From Rodentibacter pneumotropicus DSM 21403 (GTDB taxonomy: Bacteria; Pseudomonadota; Gammaproteobacteria; Enterobacterales; Pasteurellaceae), in assembly GCF_000379905.1 (NCBI RefSeq), contig NZ_KB904052.1:1-64000 (forward strand): a DNA stretch of 64,000 nt, given 5' to 3'. This document shows positions 1 through 10,944 of the stretch, in pieces. Within the stretch, counting starts at the first letter, position 1. Each line of letters starts with the position of its first letter. The notes under the pieces are model-generated. The model was not told where the DNA came from, searched no databases, and saw only the letters and a program-made list of their open reading frames with translations. A program made the translations under genes and the position numbers.

Positions 1-128
1 GAAGCCAAAGTCAAAATGAAGCGAATAAAGACTAAACAGAATTAAGTAAGATAAATAAAGTAATCAGCTTGTGACCGAGAGAACAAAGAACTAAAAGAAA
101 AGACAAATTAGACGTTATTGAAGAATTA
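1..128 (+). other. spacer upstream of 5S rRNA
   Basis: AT-rich, purine-rich DNA without an open frame that looks like a gene. It immediately precedes the 5S rRNA, so it is most likely the 23S-5S spacer of an rRNA operon whose 16S and 23S genes lie outside the window. I do not recognise the conserved 23S 3' end in it. Confidence 0.6.
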
Positions 129-245
129 TCTTGGCGGCGAGAGTGCAGTGGACCCACCTGAATCCATCCCGAACTCAGAAGTGAAACGCTGTAATGCCGA
201 TGGTAGTGTGGGGTTTCCCCATGTGAGAGTAGGGCACCGCCAGGT
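129..245 (+). rRNA. rrf: 5S ribosomal RNA
   Basis: The terminal stem is visible: CTTGGCGG at 130-137 pairs with CCGCCAGG at 237-244. The interior carries the conserved 5S blocks GTGGACCCACCTGA, CCGAACTCAGAAGTGAAACG and GGTAGTGTGGGG. Length of about 117 nt is normal. It is the last gene of an rRNA operon that enters from the left edge. Ends are set from the terminal stem and may be off by one or two bases. Confidence 0.95.
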
Positions 246-258
246 TTTATTATTAAGG

Positions 259-292
259 AATCCCCTGAATCGAGAGATTTGGGGGATTTTGC
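259..292 (+). terminator. rRNA operon terminator
   Basis: AATCCCC at 259-265 pairs with GGGGATT at 282-288 in a longer imperfect stem, followed by a T-rich tract. It sits about 15 bases after the 5S rRNA and closes the rRNA operon. Confidence 0.75.
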
Positions 293-457
293 TTTTGGGG
301 CTATATGTTATATGTGTGGAGCAGAGGTAAAGAGCTTTATCGTGATTTACGGATAGCCTACTGAGCTAAACTAATTCCAGTCCATGATATCTACTATCAT
401 TTAAATCATAAAAAACTCAACATGGAGTTAAAGCACTCTATAAAAATTAACTGCACT

Positions 458-1345
458 TTACTTTTTACGTTTGGCACGGGGATGTGCTTGATCGTAAACA
501 TCGGCAAGATGTTGAAAATTAAGATGCGTGTAAATTTGTGTGGTTGAAAGGTTACTATGACCAAGTAATTCTTGTACCGCTCGGAGATCGGAGCTGGCTT
601 CTAGCATATGAGTTGCAAAGGAATGACGAAGTTTATGTGGGTTTAGATGGCTGTTTAGCCCTTGGCGAATTCCCCAAGTTTCCAACCGTTTTTGGATGGC
701 GCGATGAGAAATTCGATTTCCCAGTTGACTGACAAACAGCGCCTCATCTTTTGGATTAAATAATAACCGCACTTTTAACCATTGTTGTAGGGCGTGTGAG
801 GCATAACGTCCAAAAGGTACAATGCGTTCCTTGTTGCCTTTTCCTAATACACGAACTTCACGCGTGCGTGTATTAATACTGCTTAAATCCAATCCTTGTA
901 CTTCTGATAAGCGTAATCCGGAACTGTACATTAATTCTAAAATGGCACGATCGCGGATATCAATTGGTTCCTTGCTATCATTGGCAAGGAGTTGTTGGAT
1001 TTGGTCGCCGTCAATATTCTTGGGTAAACGTTTATTTTGTTTGGGAGCTGAAATACCCGTGGCAGGGTTGGCTTTTAGCTTACCTAGCTGAACGAGATAG
1101 CTGAGGAACATCCGAAGCGCGGATAAACGTAATGCCAGACTTTTTTCTTTAAGTCCTTCTTTTTTGCTTTGAGCCAATATAAAACGCACCACACTAGGAG
1201 TAATTTGTTGCCAATTTTGGATGTCCTGCTCTGCAAGCAATATTAATATTGCCTCAAGCTGACGTTGATAATTTCTGACAGTATGAGGACTAACTTGGCG
1301 TTCAATACGCAAATAATCCAAGTAAGATTGTAGATCTGTAAGCAT
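458..1345 (-). CDS. xerC: Tyrosine recombinase XerC
   Basis: Site-specific tyrosine recombinase of 295 residues that acts with XerD at dif to resolve chromosome dimers at division. It has the N-terminal SAM-like DNA-binding domain (about 1-90) and the C-terminal catalytic domain. The catalytic set is complete: R145 in SGLRLSE, K169 in LGKGNKER, H237 and R240 in [12 protein letters not shown]263 in LLGHS, and nucleophile Y272 in TQIYTH. Length is that of the XerC/XerD family. The GNAT gene upstream ends at its start codon, so the two are co-transcribed. Assignment to XerC rather than XerD rests on the sequence look and on the xerC-GNAT-tpiA neighbourhood known from H. influenzae. Nothing suggests a phage or integron integrase. 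Confidence 0.92.
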   Translation of the reverse strand: MLTDLQSYLDYLRIERQVSPHTVRNYQRQLEAILILLAEQDIQNWQQITPSVVRFILAQSKKEGLKEKSLALRLSALRMFLSYLVQLGKLKANPATGISAPKQNKRLPKNIDGDQIQQLLANDSKEPIDIRDRAILELMYSSGLRLSEVQGLDLSSINTRTREVRVLGKGNKERIVPFGRYASHALQQWLKVRLLFNPKDEALFVSQLGNRISHRAIQKRLETWGIRQGLNSHLNPHKLRHSFATHMLEASSDLRAVQELLGHSNLSTTQIYTHLNFQHLADVYDQAHPRAKRKK

Positions 1346-1779
1346 TATAACGTTAATTCAAATAGACTTTTTTTCGGATTTAATTTAAAACCCTCTTGCT
1401 CTAATAATTCATGTTGTGCTTGTCCTAATTCAGCAACTAAGCGATTTGATTGAGTATAAAGTACAAAATCTTTTGCTTTGGAGATGAGGGCTGTATAGAT
1501 TTCAGTTTGTAGAGAGCAATTCACAACGTAGATGTCGGTCAGCTGCCAATAGCGTTGTAATTGGAGGGAGGATAGGCGTGGGGAAAGTTGAACAAATCCT
1601 ACGGCTTCATCTTGTGAATTGACAGCAATAAAAAAGAGGCTTTCATTAAAACGGATACGGTTGGTTAAGAATGTTAAAGTGCGGTCAGGATTTTCTGTCA
1701 TTCCATTGTTGAGACGGTAACGCTCAAAAAGGGGCAAAAGCACCTCAATGTTCCATTGTTCAGCTTTAAAAATCTTCAT
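1345..1779 (-). CDS. GNAT-family N-acetyltransferase
   Basis: Small protein of 144 residues with the layout of a GNAT acetyltransferase: an N-terminal strand-helix opening ([22 protein letters not shown]), a central segment [15 protein letters not shown] and the strand [11 protein letters not shown]. The acetyl-CoA pyrophosphate loop is poorly conserved, so activity is uncertain. The substrate is unknown. It overlaps the xerC start by one base and is likely co-transcribed with it. The same gene sits between xerC and tpiA in H. influenzae. Confidence 0.75.
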   Translation of the reverse strand: MKIFKAEQWNIEVLLPLFERYRLNNGMTENPDRTLTFLTNRIRFNESLFFIAVNSQDEAVGFVQLSPRLSSLQLQRYWQLTDIYVVNCSLQTEIYTALISKAKDFVLYTQSNRLVAELGQAQHELLEQEGFKLNPKKSLFELTL

Positions 1780-1952
1780 TTTAATAAAACCGGTTACTTT
1801 CTATTGATTTCTATGCAATAGATTGTAGCTTTTTCAGGTTGAAGAATCACGCATTCAGGAAAAAATTTTTAAAATTTATGATTTTGAGCAAAGAATCAAG
1901 GCGAAAATTTGGTATAGTAACCCCATTTGTTAATTAATATGGAGAAACACAA

Positions 1953-2720
1953 ATGGCACGTCGTCCTTTAGTTATGGGTAACTGGAAATTAAATGGTAGT
2001 AAAGCTTTTACCAAAGAATTAATCGAAGGTTTAAAAGCTGAATTAGCTAATGTGAATGGTTGTGATGTCGCGATCGCTCCTCCGGTGATGTACTTAGCAG
2101 AAGCGGAAACAGCACTAGTCGGTAGTAAAATTGTGCTTGGTGCACAAAATGTAGATGTGAATGTAAAAGGCGCGTTTACCGGTGATATTTCAACGGAAAT
2201 GTTAAAAGATTTTGGTGCAAAATATATTATTATTGGTCATTCTGAGCGTCGCACTTATCATAAAGAAAGCGATGAGTTTATTGCGAAAAAATTTGCCGCA
2301 TTAAAAGAAGCAGGTTTAATCCCTGTATTATGTATTGGTGAATCAGAAGCGGAAAATGAAGCAGGTAAAACCGAAGAGGTGTGCGCTCGCCAAATTGATG
2401 CAGTAATCAATGCACTAGGTGTGGAAGCTTTTAACGGTGCTGTGATTGCTTATGAGCCAATTTGGGCGATTGGTACCGGTAAATCAGCGACTCCAGCACA
2501 GGCACAAGCCGTTCATGCCTTTATTCGTGGTCACATTGCGGCTAAATCTCAAGCGGTGGCAGATCAAGTGATCATTCAATATGGTGGTTCTGTTAATGAT
2601 GCAAATGCAGCGGAATTATTTACTCAACCTGATATTGATGGTGCATTAGTAGGAGGTGCATCACTTAAAGCACCGGCATTTGCGGTGATCGTCAAAGCGG
2701 CAGCTGCTGCAAAAAATTAG
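1953..2720 (+). CDS. tpiA: Triosephosphate isomerase
   Basis: Interconverts dihydroxyacetone phosphate and glyceraldehyde 3-phosphate in glycolysis; cytoplasmic. The 255-residue TIM barrel carries N10 and K12 in GNWKLNGS, electrophile H96 in IIGHSERR, catalytic base E168 in [14 protein letters not shown], and the phosphate-binding YGGSV loop. Length is normal. A ribosome site (GGAG) lies 8 bases before the ATG. The 172-base region upstream holds a TATAGT -10 candidate at 1913-1918. A USS-dyad terminator follows. Confidence 0.98.
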   Translation: MARRPLVMGNWKLNGSKAFTKELIEGLKAELANVNGCDVAIAPPVMYLAEAETALVGSKIVLGAQNVDVNVKGAFTGDISTEMLKDFGAKYIIIGHSERRTYHKESDEFIAKKFAALKEAGLIPVLCIGESEAENEAGKTEEVCARQIDAVINALGVEAFNGAVIAYEPIWAIGTGKSATPAQAQAVHAFIRGHIAAKSQAVADQVIIQYGGSVNDANAAELFTQPDIDGALVGGASLKAPAFAVIVKAAAAAKN

Positions 2721-2740
2721 TTTTTTTATCGTTGAAAATG

Positions 2741-2771
2741 GAAAGTGCGGTTAATTTTAACCGCACTTTTT
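2741..2771 (+). terminator. USS-dyad terminator after tpiA
   Basis: Inverted USS pair: AAAGTGCGGTTAA at 2742-2754 and TTAACCGCACTTT at 2757-2769, followed on the + strand by T residues. It is symmetric and can serve both tpiA and the convergent lgtF, whose stop codon it touches. Confidence 0.85.
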
Positions 2772-3529
2772 TAATGTTGTTCCCTTTCCCACAAATCGGC
2801 ATACTTCACGAAGGTGGAATGGGCAGAAAGTACCGCCAGTAAAAAGCCTTGCTTTCCGTCTAAGAAACCTGCTTTTAAAAAGTACATTTTCATAAAACAG
2901 CTGATCCCATGGCTTATCCCTTGCCAAAGGGTTGCTTTTTTGTCTCTTGCTTGGCGTTGATCGGCCCAAGCTTTGGCGTAACCGGCAGATTTCACCAAGT
3001 AATGATGAAGATTTTTATAAGTGAAATGTTCTAAATCGCCAGTTAATTTCTCAACACGGGTATTGCTTGGATAACAGACTTTCTCATGGACTAAAGAATC
3101 ATTGTAGCCGGCATAATCGGTGCGATATAAACGAACGACATAGTCCGGATACCAACCGGAATGACGAATTTTACGCCCGAACACCTCACTTATGCGTGGA
3201 ACTTCAAATACTGTATTTTCAGGGGATTGTTGCACAGCACGTTGGATTGATTGGCGTAATTCGGGTGTCACCCGTTCATCGGCATCCAACCAAAGTACAT
3301 AGTCGGAAGTCACATACTGTTGTGCAATTTGACGTTGTTTACCAAAGCCGGGCCAGTCAATATTCTCATAGAATTTTGCTCCATAGCTTAGGGCGATTTC
3401 TTTCGTGTTATCGCTACTACCGGAATCTAAAATGACGATCTCATCTACCCAATCTTTCACCGTATCTAGACATAATGCGAGATCTTGAGCTTCGTTTTTC
3501 ACAATCATCGCAACGCTAATTGTTGGCAT
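2771..3529 (-). CDS. lgtF: Family 2 glycosyltransferase, LgtF-like LOS glucosyltransferase
   Basis: A GT2 enzyme of 252 residues. The GT-A signatures are [10 protein letters not shown] near residue 8, [11 protein letters not shown] (32-42) and the metal-binding DAD motif at 82-84 (LWLDADERV). The C-terminal part has a hydrophobic patch rather than a clear membrane segment. In H. influenzae the homologue beside waaA, LgtF, adds the first glucose to heptose I of the lipooligosaccharide inner core; the same divergent arrangement with waaA here supports the name. The acceptor itself cannot be read from sequence. No tetranucleotide repeat at the start, so no phase-variation switch of the lic/lgtC type. 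Confidence 0.85.
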   Translation of the reverse strand: MPTISVAMIVKNEAQDLALCLDTVKDWVDEIVILDSGSSDNTKEIALSYGAKFYENIDWPGFGKQRQIAQQYVTSDYVLWLDADERVTPELRQSIQRAVQQSPENTVFEVPRISEVFGRKIRHSGWYPDYVVRLYRTDYAGYNDSLVHEKVCYPSNTRVEKLTGDLEHFTYKNLHHYLVKSAGYAKAWADQRQARDKKATLWQGISHGISCFMKMYFLKAGFLDGKQGFLLAVLSAHSTFVKYADLWEREQH

Positions 3530-3590
3530 ATTTTGATCCTTTTTTTGCTATACTACTGGAAATTTTACCCAGTATAACCGAATTTAATCT

Positions 3591-4874
3591 ATGTGGCGTT
3601 TTTTTTATACCAGCCTAATGTATTTGATCCAGCCATTGCTACTATTCTTTATATGGATACGGGGCTTCAAATCACCGAATTATCGTAAAAGAATAGGCGA
3701 ACGTTATGGTTTTTATGCCAATTTGGCTCTCCCAAAAGCAAAGGGGGTGATTATTCATGCGGCATCCGTTGGTGAGGTAATCGCCGCCACACCCTTGGTT
3801 CGTCGTATTCAACGGCATTACCCCGATTTACCCATTACTTTTACCACAGTCACGCCAACAGGTTCTGATCGTGTGAAAGCAGCCTTTGGTGATACGGTGA
3901 TGCACTATTATTTACCCTATGATATTCCCTTTGCGATCAATCGTTTTATTGATTTTATTCAACCCAAACTTTGTATTGTGATTGAAACAGAGCTTTGGCC
4001 GAATTTAATCAAACAACTGCATCGGCGTAATGTTCCGTTTATTGTCGCTAATGCCCGTTTATCGGCCCGTTCTGCGAAACGTTATGGCAAGGTGCGATTG
4101 CGTTTGCAGGGAATGTGGTCACAAATCAGCTTAGTCGCCCCCCAAGATCAAATTAGTGAAAAACGTTTTATCGACTTAGGTTATCCAAAAGAAAAAATTA
4201 CCCTGACCGGTAATATTAAATATGATTTAACCATCAGCCGATCTTTACTTGAAAAAATTCAAATACTGCATGATCAATGGGTGAAAGAACGCCAAATCTG
4301 GATTGCAGCAAGTACCCACGAGGGCGAAGAGGAAATTATTTTACAAGCTCATCGCCGATTGTTGAGAAAGTATCCTCATTTACTTTTATTACTCGTACCA
4401 CGCCACCCGGAGCGCTTTAATTTAGTGGCAAAGTTAATTGAAAAAGAAAAATTTCAATTTATTCGCCGTTCTTCCGGTGCATTACCGAATGCGAATACTC
4501 AAGTCATTTTGGGCGATACCATGGGCGAAATGATGCTGATGTATGGTATTTCTGACATTGCTTTTGTAGGAGGAAGCCTTGTTAAACATGGGGGGCATAA
4601 TCCTCTTGAGCCGTTGGCGTTTAAAATTCCCGTGATTAGTGGAAAACATACCTTTAATTTCCCTGAGGTTTTTAGAACACTTGTTGAAATGCAAGGGGTG
4701 TTAGAAGTTAATTCAACCGTTGCAGCATTAGAGCGAGCGGTAGAGGCATTGCTTAATTCAAAAGAGGCACGTTTGCGTTTAGGTTACGCGGGTTATGAAG
4801 TGTTAATGGAAAATCGAGGTGCACTATCGCGTTTATTTGATTTATTGAAGCCTTATTTGGAGCGTAATGTATGA
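3591..4874 (+). CDS. waaA: 3-deoxy-D-manno-octulosonic acid (Kdo) transferase
   Basis: Inner-membrane GT30 enzyme of 427 residues that moves Kdo from CMP-Kdo to lipid A precursor. An N-terminal membrane anchor lies at about residues 5-23. The catalytic region [16 protein letters not shown] places the conserved Glu at 62. The second domain has [17 protein letters not shown] and [18 protein letters not shown], typical of KdtA. In Haemophilus the enzyme is monofunctional and a Kdo kinase phosphorylates the product. The gene overlaps coaD by four bases (ATGA), as in many gamma-proteobacteria. Divergent from lgtF with only 61 bases between the two starts. Confidence 0.96.
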   Translation: MWRFFYTSLMYLIQPLLLFFIWIRGFKSPNYRKRIGERYGFYANLALPKAKGVIIHAASVGEVIAATPLVRRIQRHYPDLPITFTTVTPTGSDRVKAAFGDTVMHYYLPYDIPFAINRFIDFIQPKLCIVIETELWPNLIKQLHRRNVPFIVANARLSARSAKRYGKVRLRLQGMWSQISLVAPQDQISEKRFIDLGYPKEKITLTGNIKYDLTISRSLLEKIQILHDQWVKERQIWIAASTHEGEEEIILQAHRRLLRKYPHLLLLLVPRHPERFNLVAKLIEKEKFQFIRRSSGALPNANTQVILGDTMGEMMLMYGISDIAFVGGSLVKHGGHNPLEPLAFKIPVISGKHTFNFPEVFRTLVEMQGVLEVNSTVAALERAVEALLNSKEARLRLGYAGYEVLMENRGALSRLFDLLKPYLERNV

Positions 4875-5350
4875 CAACGGTGATTTATCCCGGTACTTTT
4901 GATCCCATTACAAACGGACATATTGATATTATTGAGCGAAGTGCGGTCATTTTTCCCAAAGTTTTCGTAGCGGTGGCGAATAGCCCAAGTAAAAAGCCGT
5001 TATTTTCTTTGGATGAACGAGTGGACCTTGCCCGGCAGTCCATTGCACATTTAGCGAATGTTGAAGTCTTTGGTTTTTCCGATTTGTTGGCGAATGTTAT
5101 TAAAGCCCGTAATGTTGCTGCGATTATCCGTGGTGTGCGAACGACAACAGATTTTGAATACGAACTCCAGCTCGCATCCCTTAATCGATTGCTCACAAAC
5201 GGCGTTGAAAGCCTTTTCTTCCCGCCGACTGAAAAATGGGCATTTGTCTCATCCACTATCGTGCGTGAAATTTATTTACATGGTGGCGATGTGGCTGAGC
5301 TTGTACCAACGGCGGTATTAAATGCCTTGCAAGCACGATGCAAAAAATAG
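4871..5350 (+). CDS. coaD: Phosphopantetheine adenylyltransferase
   Basis: Penultimate step of coenzyme A synthesis: 4'-phosphopantetheine plus ATP gives dephospho-CoA. The 159-residue nucleotidyltransferase has [15 protein letters not shown] with T9 and H17 of the (T/H)xGH motif, [14 protein letters not shown] for substrate binding, and SSTIVREI as the ISSTxxR signature. Length is normal. It overlaps waaA by 4 bases and the following lipoprotein gene by 13 bases, so the three are translationally linked. Confidence 0.97.
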   Translation: MTTVIYPGTFDPITNGHIDIIERSAVIFPKVFVAVANSPSKKPLFSLDERVDLARQSIAHLANVEVFGFSDLLANVIKARNVAAIIRGVRTTTDFEYELQLASLNRLLTNGVESLFFPPTEKWAFVSSTIVREIYLHGGDVAELVPTAVLNALQARCKK

Positions 5351-5550
5351 CTTTCATTTTAACCGCACTTTTTGCCTTATCCGGCTGTGGCACTGTAGTG
5401 AAGTTGGTTGATCCCTCGGAAGACTATACTGCCTATGCGGGGATAGCATATGATCTGGAAATGGCGCAAAAATGGGGCTTACCGATTTTGGATTTGCCTC
5501 TGTCTTTTTTACTCGATAGCATTTTACTGCCCTACGTATGGGCGCAATGA
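5338..5550 (+). CDS. Small YceK/YidQ-like lipoprotein
   Basis: A 70-residue predicted lipoprotein. The signal peptide [17 protein letters not shown] ends in the lipobox LSGC with C17 as the lipidated residue. The mature part contains [35 protein letters not shown], the pattern of the YceK/YidQ (DUF1375) family of enteric lipoproteins. Function unknown. The start lies inside coaD and the stop overlaps the first possible starts of rep. The signal peptide core ILTAL is encoded by a reverse USS (ACCGCACTT at 5362-5370). Confidence 0.8.
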   Translation: MQKIAFILTALFALSGCGTVVKLVDPSEDYTAYAGIAYDLEMAQKWGLPILDLPLSFLLDSILLPYVWAQ

Positions 5551-5555
5551 CAATG

Positions 5556-7568
5556 ATGAAACTTAATCTCCAACAACAACAGGCTGTGGAATATGTAACC
5601 GGCCCTTGCTTGGTTCTTGCCGGTGCAGGTTCCGGCAAAACCCGTGTGATTATTAATAAAATTGCTCACTTGATCGCAAAGTGCGGTTATTCTCCGAAAC
5701 AAATTGCGGCGGTCACTTTCACCAATAAAGCGGCGCGGGAAATGAAAGAGCGGGTGGCGCATTCCATCGGAAAAGAACAATCCAAAGGGCTGACGGTTTC
5801 CACCTTTCATACTCTCGGTTTTGACATCATCAAGCGGGAATACAGGGCGTTAGGTTTCAAAGCTAATATGACATTGTTTGATGAACATGATCAATTTGCT
5901 TTATTGAAAGAACTCACGGCGGATATGCTGAAGGAAGATAAAGATCTACTGCGTGAATTAATTTCCGTTATTTCTAATTGGAAAAATGATTTAGTTTCAC
6001 CTCAGCAAGCCTATGCCTTAGCTCGGGATGCGAAATATCAAACCTTTGCCAAATGTTATGAACGTTATGCTACGCAAATTCGCGCCTATAATGCGTTGGA
6101 TTTTGACGATTTGATTATGCTCCCCACATTATTGTTCAAACAAAATGAAGAAGTGCGGTCAAAATGGCAGGAAAAAATTCGCTATTTGTTGGTGGATGAA
6201 TATCAAGACACCAACACCAGCCAATATGAGTTAATCAAATTGCTGGTCGGGGAGCGAGCCTGTTTTACCGTAGTGGGGGATGATGACCAATCCATTTATT
6301 CATGGCGTGGGGCGAGACCGGAGAATATGGTGCGTTTGCGTGATGATTTTCCGCATTTGCAAGTCATTAAATTGGAACAAAATTACCGCTCTACCCAGCG
6401 TATTTTACATTGTGCCAATATTTTGATTGATAACAATGAACACGTGTTCGACAAAAAATTATTTTCTCATATCGGTGAAGGTGAAAAATTGCTGGTGATT
6501 GAAGCGAAGAATGAAGAACACGAAGCCGAACGGATTGTTGCCGAGTTGATCGCCCATCGTTTTAGTCGCAAGACTAAATATAAGGATTACGCCATTTTGT
6601 ATCGAGGCAATCATCAATCCCGTTTGTTGGAAAAAGTGTTAATGCAAAATCGTATTCCCTATAAGATTTCCGGTGGCACCTCTTTTTTCTCTCGATCGGA
6701 AATTAAAGATATGATGGCGTATTTACGTTTGGTAGTAAATCAAGATGACGATGCGGCGTTTTTACGTATCGTGAATACGCCAAAACGTGAGATCGGCACG
6801 GCAACCTTGCAAAAACTGGGCGAGCTTGCACAGGAAAAACATATTAGCCTATTTGAAACGATTTTCGAGTTTGAGCTTATCCAACGGCTGACACCAAAAG
6901 CCTATGATGCACTTCAAAAATTTGGACGCTGGATAGTAGAATTAAATGACGAAGTGCAACGTTCGGAACCGGAACGTGCTGTTCGTGCAATGCTGTCTGC
7001 AATTCATTATGAAGAATATTTGTACGAATATGCCACAAGTCCAAAAGCAGCAGAAATGCAAAGTAAAAATGTTGCCACATTGTTTGACTGGGTGGCGGAT
7101 ATGCTGAAAGGTGATGAAACCAATGAACCGATGAATCTCAATCAAGTGGTCACCCGTTTAACCTTACGTGATATGTTGGAACGGGGGGAAGATGATGAGG
7201 AGAGTGACCAAGTCCAGTTGATGACTTTGCACGCCTCGAAAGGGTTAGAATTTCCCTACGTATATTTGATAGGCATGGAAGAAGGCATTTTGCCACATCA
7301 AACCAGCATTGATGAAGATAATGTGGAAGAAGAACGTCGCTTGGCTTATGTGGGGATCACCAGGGCACAGAAGGCGCTGACTTTTTCCCTATGCCGCGAA
7401 CGCCGTCAATATGGCGAGCTTATCCGCCCGGAACCGAGCCGATTCTTAGTCGAATTACCCGGCGATGATGTGCTTTGGGAACGGGATAAACCTCAGCTCA
7501 CTGCAGAACAAAAACAGCACCAAACTCAAAGTCAGTTAGATCGTTTACGTTCTATTTTGAATGGTTAA
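5556..7568 (+). CDS. rep: ATP-dependent DNA helicase Rep
   Basis: Superfamily 1A 3'-5' helicase of about 670 residues that clears proteins from DNA and restarts forks. Motifs: Q motif LNLQQQQAV, Walker [25 protein letters not shown] (Ia), VDEYQDTN (II), [12 protein letters not shown] (III), LEQNYRST (IV), [15 protein letters not shown] (V) and [12 protein letters not shown] (VI). Starts at 5538, 5547, 5553 and 5556 are in frame; 5556 (MKLNLQQQQ) matches the Rep N-terminus best, while 5547 would give a 4-base ATGA overlap with the lipoprotein stop. Rep is preferred over UvrD because of the N-terminal sequence and the coaD-lipoprotein-rep order. Confidence 0.95.
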   Translation: MKLNLQQQQAVEYVTGPCLVLAGAGSGKTRVIINKIAHLIAKCGYSPKQIAAVTFTNKAAREMKERVAHSIGKEQSKGLTVSTFHTLGFDIIKREYRALGFKANMTLFDEHDQFALLKELTADMLKEDKDLLRELISVISNWKNDLVSPQQAYALARDAKYQTFAKCYERYATQIRAYNALDFDDLIMLPTLLFKQNEEVRSKWQEKIRYLLVDEYQDTNTSQYELIKLLVGERACFTVVGDDDQSIYSWRGARPENMVRLRDDFPHLQVIKLEQNYRSTQRILHCANILIDNNEHVFDKKLFSHIGEGEKLLVIEAKNEEHEAERIVAELIAHRFSRKTKYKDYAILYRGNHQSRLLEKVLMQNRIPYKISGGTSFFSRSEIKDMMAYLRLVVNQDDDAAFLRIVNTPKREIGTATLQKLGELAQEKHISLFETIFEFELIQRLTPKAYDALQKFGRWIVELNDEVQRSEPERAVRAMLSAIHYEEYLYEYATSPKAAEMQSKNVATLFDWVADMLKGDETNEPMNLNQVVTRLTLRDMLERGEDDEESDQVQLMTLHASKGLEFPYVYLIGMEEGILPHQTSIDEDNVEEERRLAYVGITRAQKALTFSLCRERRQYGELIRPEPSRFLVELPGDDVLWERDKPQLTAEQKQHQTQSQLDRLRSILNG

Positions 7569-7665
7569 AAGTTCGGTCGGAAAAACGAAAATTTTACTCA
7601 GCGCACTTTATTTGCACAATCTGAAGATAAAATATTCAAATGCATTGCCTTTTTCAAAAAAGGGT

Positions 7666-7695
7666 TTGACATATTTTCAAAAAAACGTATTATAC
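7666..7695 (+). promoter_or_regulatory. tRNA promoter
   Basis: Perfect -35 TTGACA at 7666-7671 and a -10 of TATTAT at 7688-7693 (spacer 16), or TTATAC at 7690-7695 (spacer 18). A GC-rich discriminator (CCGCCCAC) follows, as in stringently controlled stable-RNA promoters. It precedes the tRNA-Ser. Confidence 0.75.
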
Positions 7696-7713
7696 CGCCC
7701 ACACACCGATTGT

Positions 7714-7806
7714 GGTGAGATGGCCGAGAGGCTGAAGGCGCTCCCCTGCTAAGGGAGTATGGGGTCAAAAACTCCATCGAGGGTTCGAATCCCTCTCTCA
7801 CCGCCA
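7714..7806 (+). tRNA. tRNA-Ser(GCT)
   Basis: 93 nt. Acceptor GGTGAGA (7714-7720) pairs with TCTCACC (7796-7802), discriminator G, encoded CCA at 7804-7806. Anticodon stem CTCCC/GGGAG with anticodon GCT at 7748-7750. It has the long class II variable arm of serine tRNAs and a standard TTCGAAT T-loop. Confidence 0.97.
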
Positions 7807-7826
7807 TTTGTGGTTTTATTTATTCT

Positions 7827-7903
7827 GCACCCGTAGCTCAGCTGGATAGAGTACTCGGCTACGAACCGAGCGGTCAGAGGTTCGAATCCTCTCGGGTGCG
7901 CCA
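7827..7903 (+). tRNA. tRNA-Arg(ACG), copy 1
   Basis: 77 nt, acceptor GCACCCG pairing with CGGGTGC, CCA encoded at 7901-7903. Anticodon ACG at 7861-7863 (A34 becomes inosine by TadA in bacteria). T-stem AGAGG/CCTCT. Confidence 0.97.
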
Positions 7904-7958
7904 TTTTAAAGCGGCTCTATCTTCTTAAAATGGTCAAGGATAGCTAAAACATCACTAC

Positions 7959-8035
7959 GCACCCGTAGCTCAGCTGGATAGAGTACTCGGCTACGAACCG
8001 AGCGGTCAAAGGTTCGAATCCTTTCGGGTGCGCCA
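7959..8035 (+). tRNA. tRNA-Arg(ACG), copy 2
   Basis: 77 nt, same as the preceding copy except for a paired change in the T-stem (AAAGG/CCTTT instead of AGAGG/CCTCT). Anticodon ACG, CCA encoded. The 55-base spacer between the copies has no promoter I can recognise, so the three tRNAs are probably one transcript. Confidence 0.97.
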
Positions 8036-8081
8036 TTTCTCTTTTGTCTCTCGTTTTTAATAATTTCCACAAATAATTTAA

Positions 8082-8777
8082 TTAGACGGTATTTTGTCTT
8101 CCTTCACGATCATCAATATTTTTCAATAAATAATTTCCACCGACATCTGCAAGGCTACGGAATCCCACATTTGTAATCTTGTAAGAATGCTGGGTTTTAT
8201 AAATAAAATTATCGTGATGATGCCCATGAAAGATATGCTGCACGCCCATTTTTTCTGCAAGTTCATTAATGACCTGAAAACCCATCGGGTGAGGTTTAGG
8301 TGCCTCATGGCAGATTAAAATGTCTGCTTTTTTATTTTCCAGTATCTCTATATCAGAAGGAAAAATAGAAGTGCGATGATGCAACGGCAAACCGCCACGC
8401 CAGATTTTTTCTTGTGAGCTATATTGGCAATAATGAATAGGATCAAAATACATCGGACGATTCGGTGGCATCCAAATTTGACCTCGGAATACGCCCCCTA
8501 ATCCGGCAATACGGACACCTTGAATTTCCTCTACACGATTATGTAAATTGCGATGTTTCCATTCCGATCCCCAGATAGCATCAAAAGCTGCGACGGTTTT
8601 GCTATCGTGATTACCGTGAATAAACCAGATATCACAGTACTGCGCTAATTTTTCTAATTCATCAGGTGAAGAAAGCTGTAAGTCACCCAAAATAATCAGG
8701 GCAACGTTGTTGTTTTCTTGTAAGAAGGGATAGAGATGTTCATAACTTCCGTGCGGATCACCTGCAAATAGAATCAT
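8082..8777 (-). CDS. Metallophosphoesterase coupled to nadR
   Basis: A 231-residue calcineurin-type metallophosphoesterase. Metal ligands are visible: D7 and H9 in GDPHG, D32 in GDLQ, N56 and H57 in GNHD, a later CHEAP histidine, and GHHHDN near residue 208. That is the full two-metal set, so it should be active. The start codon lies one base after the nadR stop, which implies coupled translation. The substrate is not known; the coupling suggests a nucleotide, perhaps one related to NAD turnover, but this is inference only. Confidence 0.85.
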   Translation of the reverse strand: MILFAGDPHGSYEHLYPFLQENNNVALIILGDLQLSSPDELEKLAQYCDIWFIHGNHDSKTVAAFDAIWGSEWKHRNLHNRVEEIQGVRIAGLGGVFRGQIWMPPNRPMYFDPIHYCQYSSQEKIWRGGLPLHHRTSIFPSDIEILENKKADILICHEAPKPHPMGFQVINELAEKMGVQHIFHGHHHDNFIYKTQHSYKITNVGFRSLADVGGNYLLKNIDDREGRQNTV

Positions 8778-8778
8778 T

Positions 8779-9888
<1,110 letters not shown>

Positions 9889-9994
9889 TTACCTGCCAAT
9901 CGCATAAGGACTAACTGGGCGTATTGTAGGATAAATACAAATATTTTTCACGTTCTGATTTTTTACTTAATGATTTTAGGCTATACTCTACGCG

Positions 9995-10159
9995 CATTCT
10001 CAGGGCAGGGTGAAATTCCCTACCGGCGGTAAAGCCCGCGAGCACTTAAAAGTGCGGTCAATTTTTAGTGAGAATTTTTTGACGTATTGGACGCTTTTTA
10101 AGGTTAGCAGATTTGGTGTAATTCCAAAGCCGACAGTAAAGTCTGGATGAAAGAGAATA
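9995..10159 (+). promoter_or_regulatory. FMN riboswitch (RFN element) of ribB
   Basis: Conserved RFN blocks in order: TTCTCAGGGCAGGGTGAAAT, TTCCCTACCGGCGGTAAAGC, CCGCGAGC, TTAGCAGATTTGGTG, CCAAAGCCGACAGT, AAAGTCTGGATGAAAGAGAA. Helix P1 is ATTCTC (9996-10001) with GAGAAT (10153-10158). It senses FMN and lowers ribB expression. The variable arm holds a complete USS (AAGTGCGGT at about 10030-10038 with an A/T tail). Confidence 0.96.
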
Positions 10160-10162
10160 AAG

Positions 10163-10250
10163 CGGGTTGGATTTCCAAACCGTTCTTTTTATTTGCATTT
10201 CTCAGCCCTGATTCTGGTTAATTTTAATCTAAGAAATAAAGGAAATTACG
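10163..10250 (+). promoter_or_regulatory. riboswitch expression platform with terminator-like hairpin
   Basis: CGGGTTGG at 10163-10170 pairs with CCAAACCG at 10175-10182 (one mismatch), followed by TTCTTTTT, an intrinsic terminator shape. Further on, GCCCTGATTCTGG at about 10205-10217 can pair with CAGGGC at the start of the aptamer, the anti-aptamer arrangement usual in gamma-proteobacterial ribB leaders. The ribosome site GGAAA precedes the ribB ATG. Confidence 0.65.
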
Positions 10251-10898
10251 ATGAATCAGTCCATTTTATTCCCATTCGGTACAACCGCCGAAGAACGTGT
10301 ACTTAACGCCATCCAAGCATTTAAAAACGGCAACGGTGTATTGGTATTAGATGATGAAAATCGTGAAAACGAAGGTGATTTAATCTTCCCGGCAGAAACC
10401 ATCACCACCGAGCAAATGGCAAAATTAATCCGTTACGGTAGCGGTATCGTGTGTTTATGCATTACGGAAGAACTCTGCCAACAACTTGATTTGCCTCCGA
10501 TGGTGGAAAACAACAATAGTGTGAATAAAACTGCTTTTACAGTGACTATTGAAGCCGCGAAAGGCGTATCCACAGGCGTATCCGCTGCAGATCGTGTTAC
10601 CACGATTCAAGCCGCTGTTGCAGACAGCGCCGTGCCGACCGATTTACATCGTCCCGGTCATATTTTCCCCCTTCGTGCGGTAAATGGCGGTGTATTGGTT
10701 CGTCGAGGTCATACAGAAGCTTCAGTGGATTTAGCCCGTCTTGCCGGATTCAAACCAGCAGGAGTAATTTGTGAAATCACTAACGATGACGGCACCATGG
10801 CGAGAGCACCGGAAATTATTGAATTTGCACAAAAATTTGGTTACGTCGTGCTGACGATAGAGGATTTAGTCGAATATCGCTTGGCGCATAATGTGTAG
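10251..10898 (+). CDS. ribB: 3,4-dihydroxy-2-butanone 4-phosphate synthase
   Basis: Makes the four-carbon precursor of riboflavin from ribulose 5-phosphate. The 215-residue single-domain RibB (no GTP cyclohydrolase II fusion) has [16 protein letters not shown] with the acidic metal-binding residues, STGVSAADR, the [11 protein letters not shown] segment, [16 protein letters not shown] and [15 protein letters not shown]. Length equals the E. coli enzyme. Controlled by the FMN riboswitch just upstream; stands alone and ends at a USS-dyad terminator. Confidence 0.98.
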   Translation: MNQSILFPFGTTAEERVLNAIQAFKNGNGVLVLDDENRENEGDLIFPAETITTEQMAKLIRYGSGIVCLCITEELCQQLDLPPMVENNNSVNKTAFTVTIEAAKGVSTGVSAADRVTTIQAAVADSAVPTDLHRPGHIFPLRAVNGGVLVRRGHTEASVDLARLAGFKPAGVICEITNDDGTMARAPEIIEFAQKFGYVVLTIEDLVEYRLAHNV

Positions 10899-10903
10899 TT
10901 GAT

Positions 10904-10933
10904 AAAAAGTGCGGTTAATTTGACCGCACTTTT
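10904..10933 (+). terminator. USS-dyad terminator between ribB and deoX
   Basis: AAAAAGTGCGGTTAA (10904-10918) and TTGACCGCACTTTT (10920-10933) form an inverted USS pair between convergent genes, so it can stop both. Confidence 0.82.
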
Positions 10934-10944
10934 CGTTGTGGAAA

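Noticed and set aside
118-330. Open frame across the 5S rRNA
   Set aside because: It is the rRNA sequence and its terminator translated; no protein family is visible.
458-1345. Phage or integron integrase
   Set aside because: Length and motifs are those of XerC, and it lies in a core gene neighbourhood with no att site or phage genes.
2771-3529. Phase-variable LOS glycosyltransferase
   Set aside because: No tetranucleotide or homopolymer repeat at the start or within the gene.
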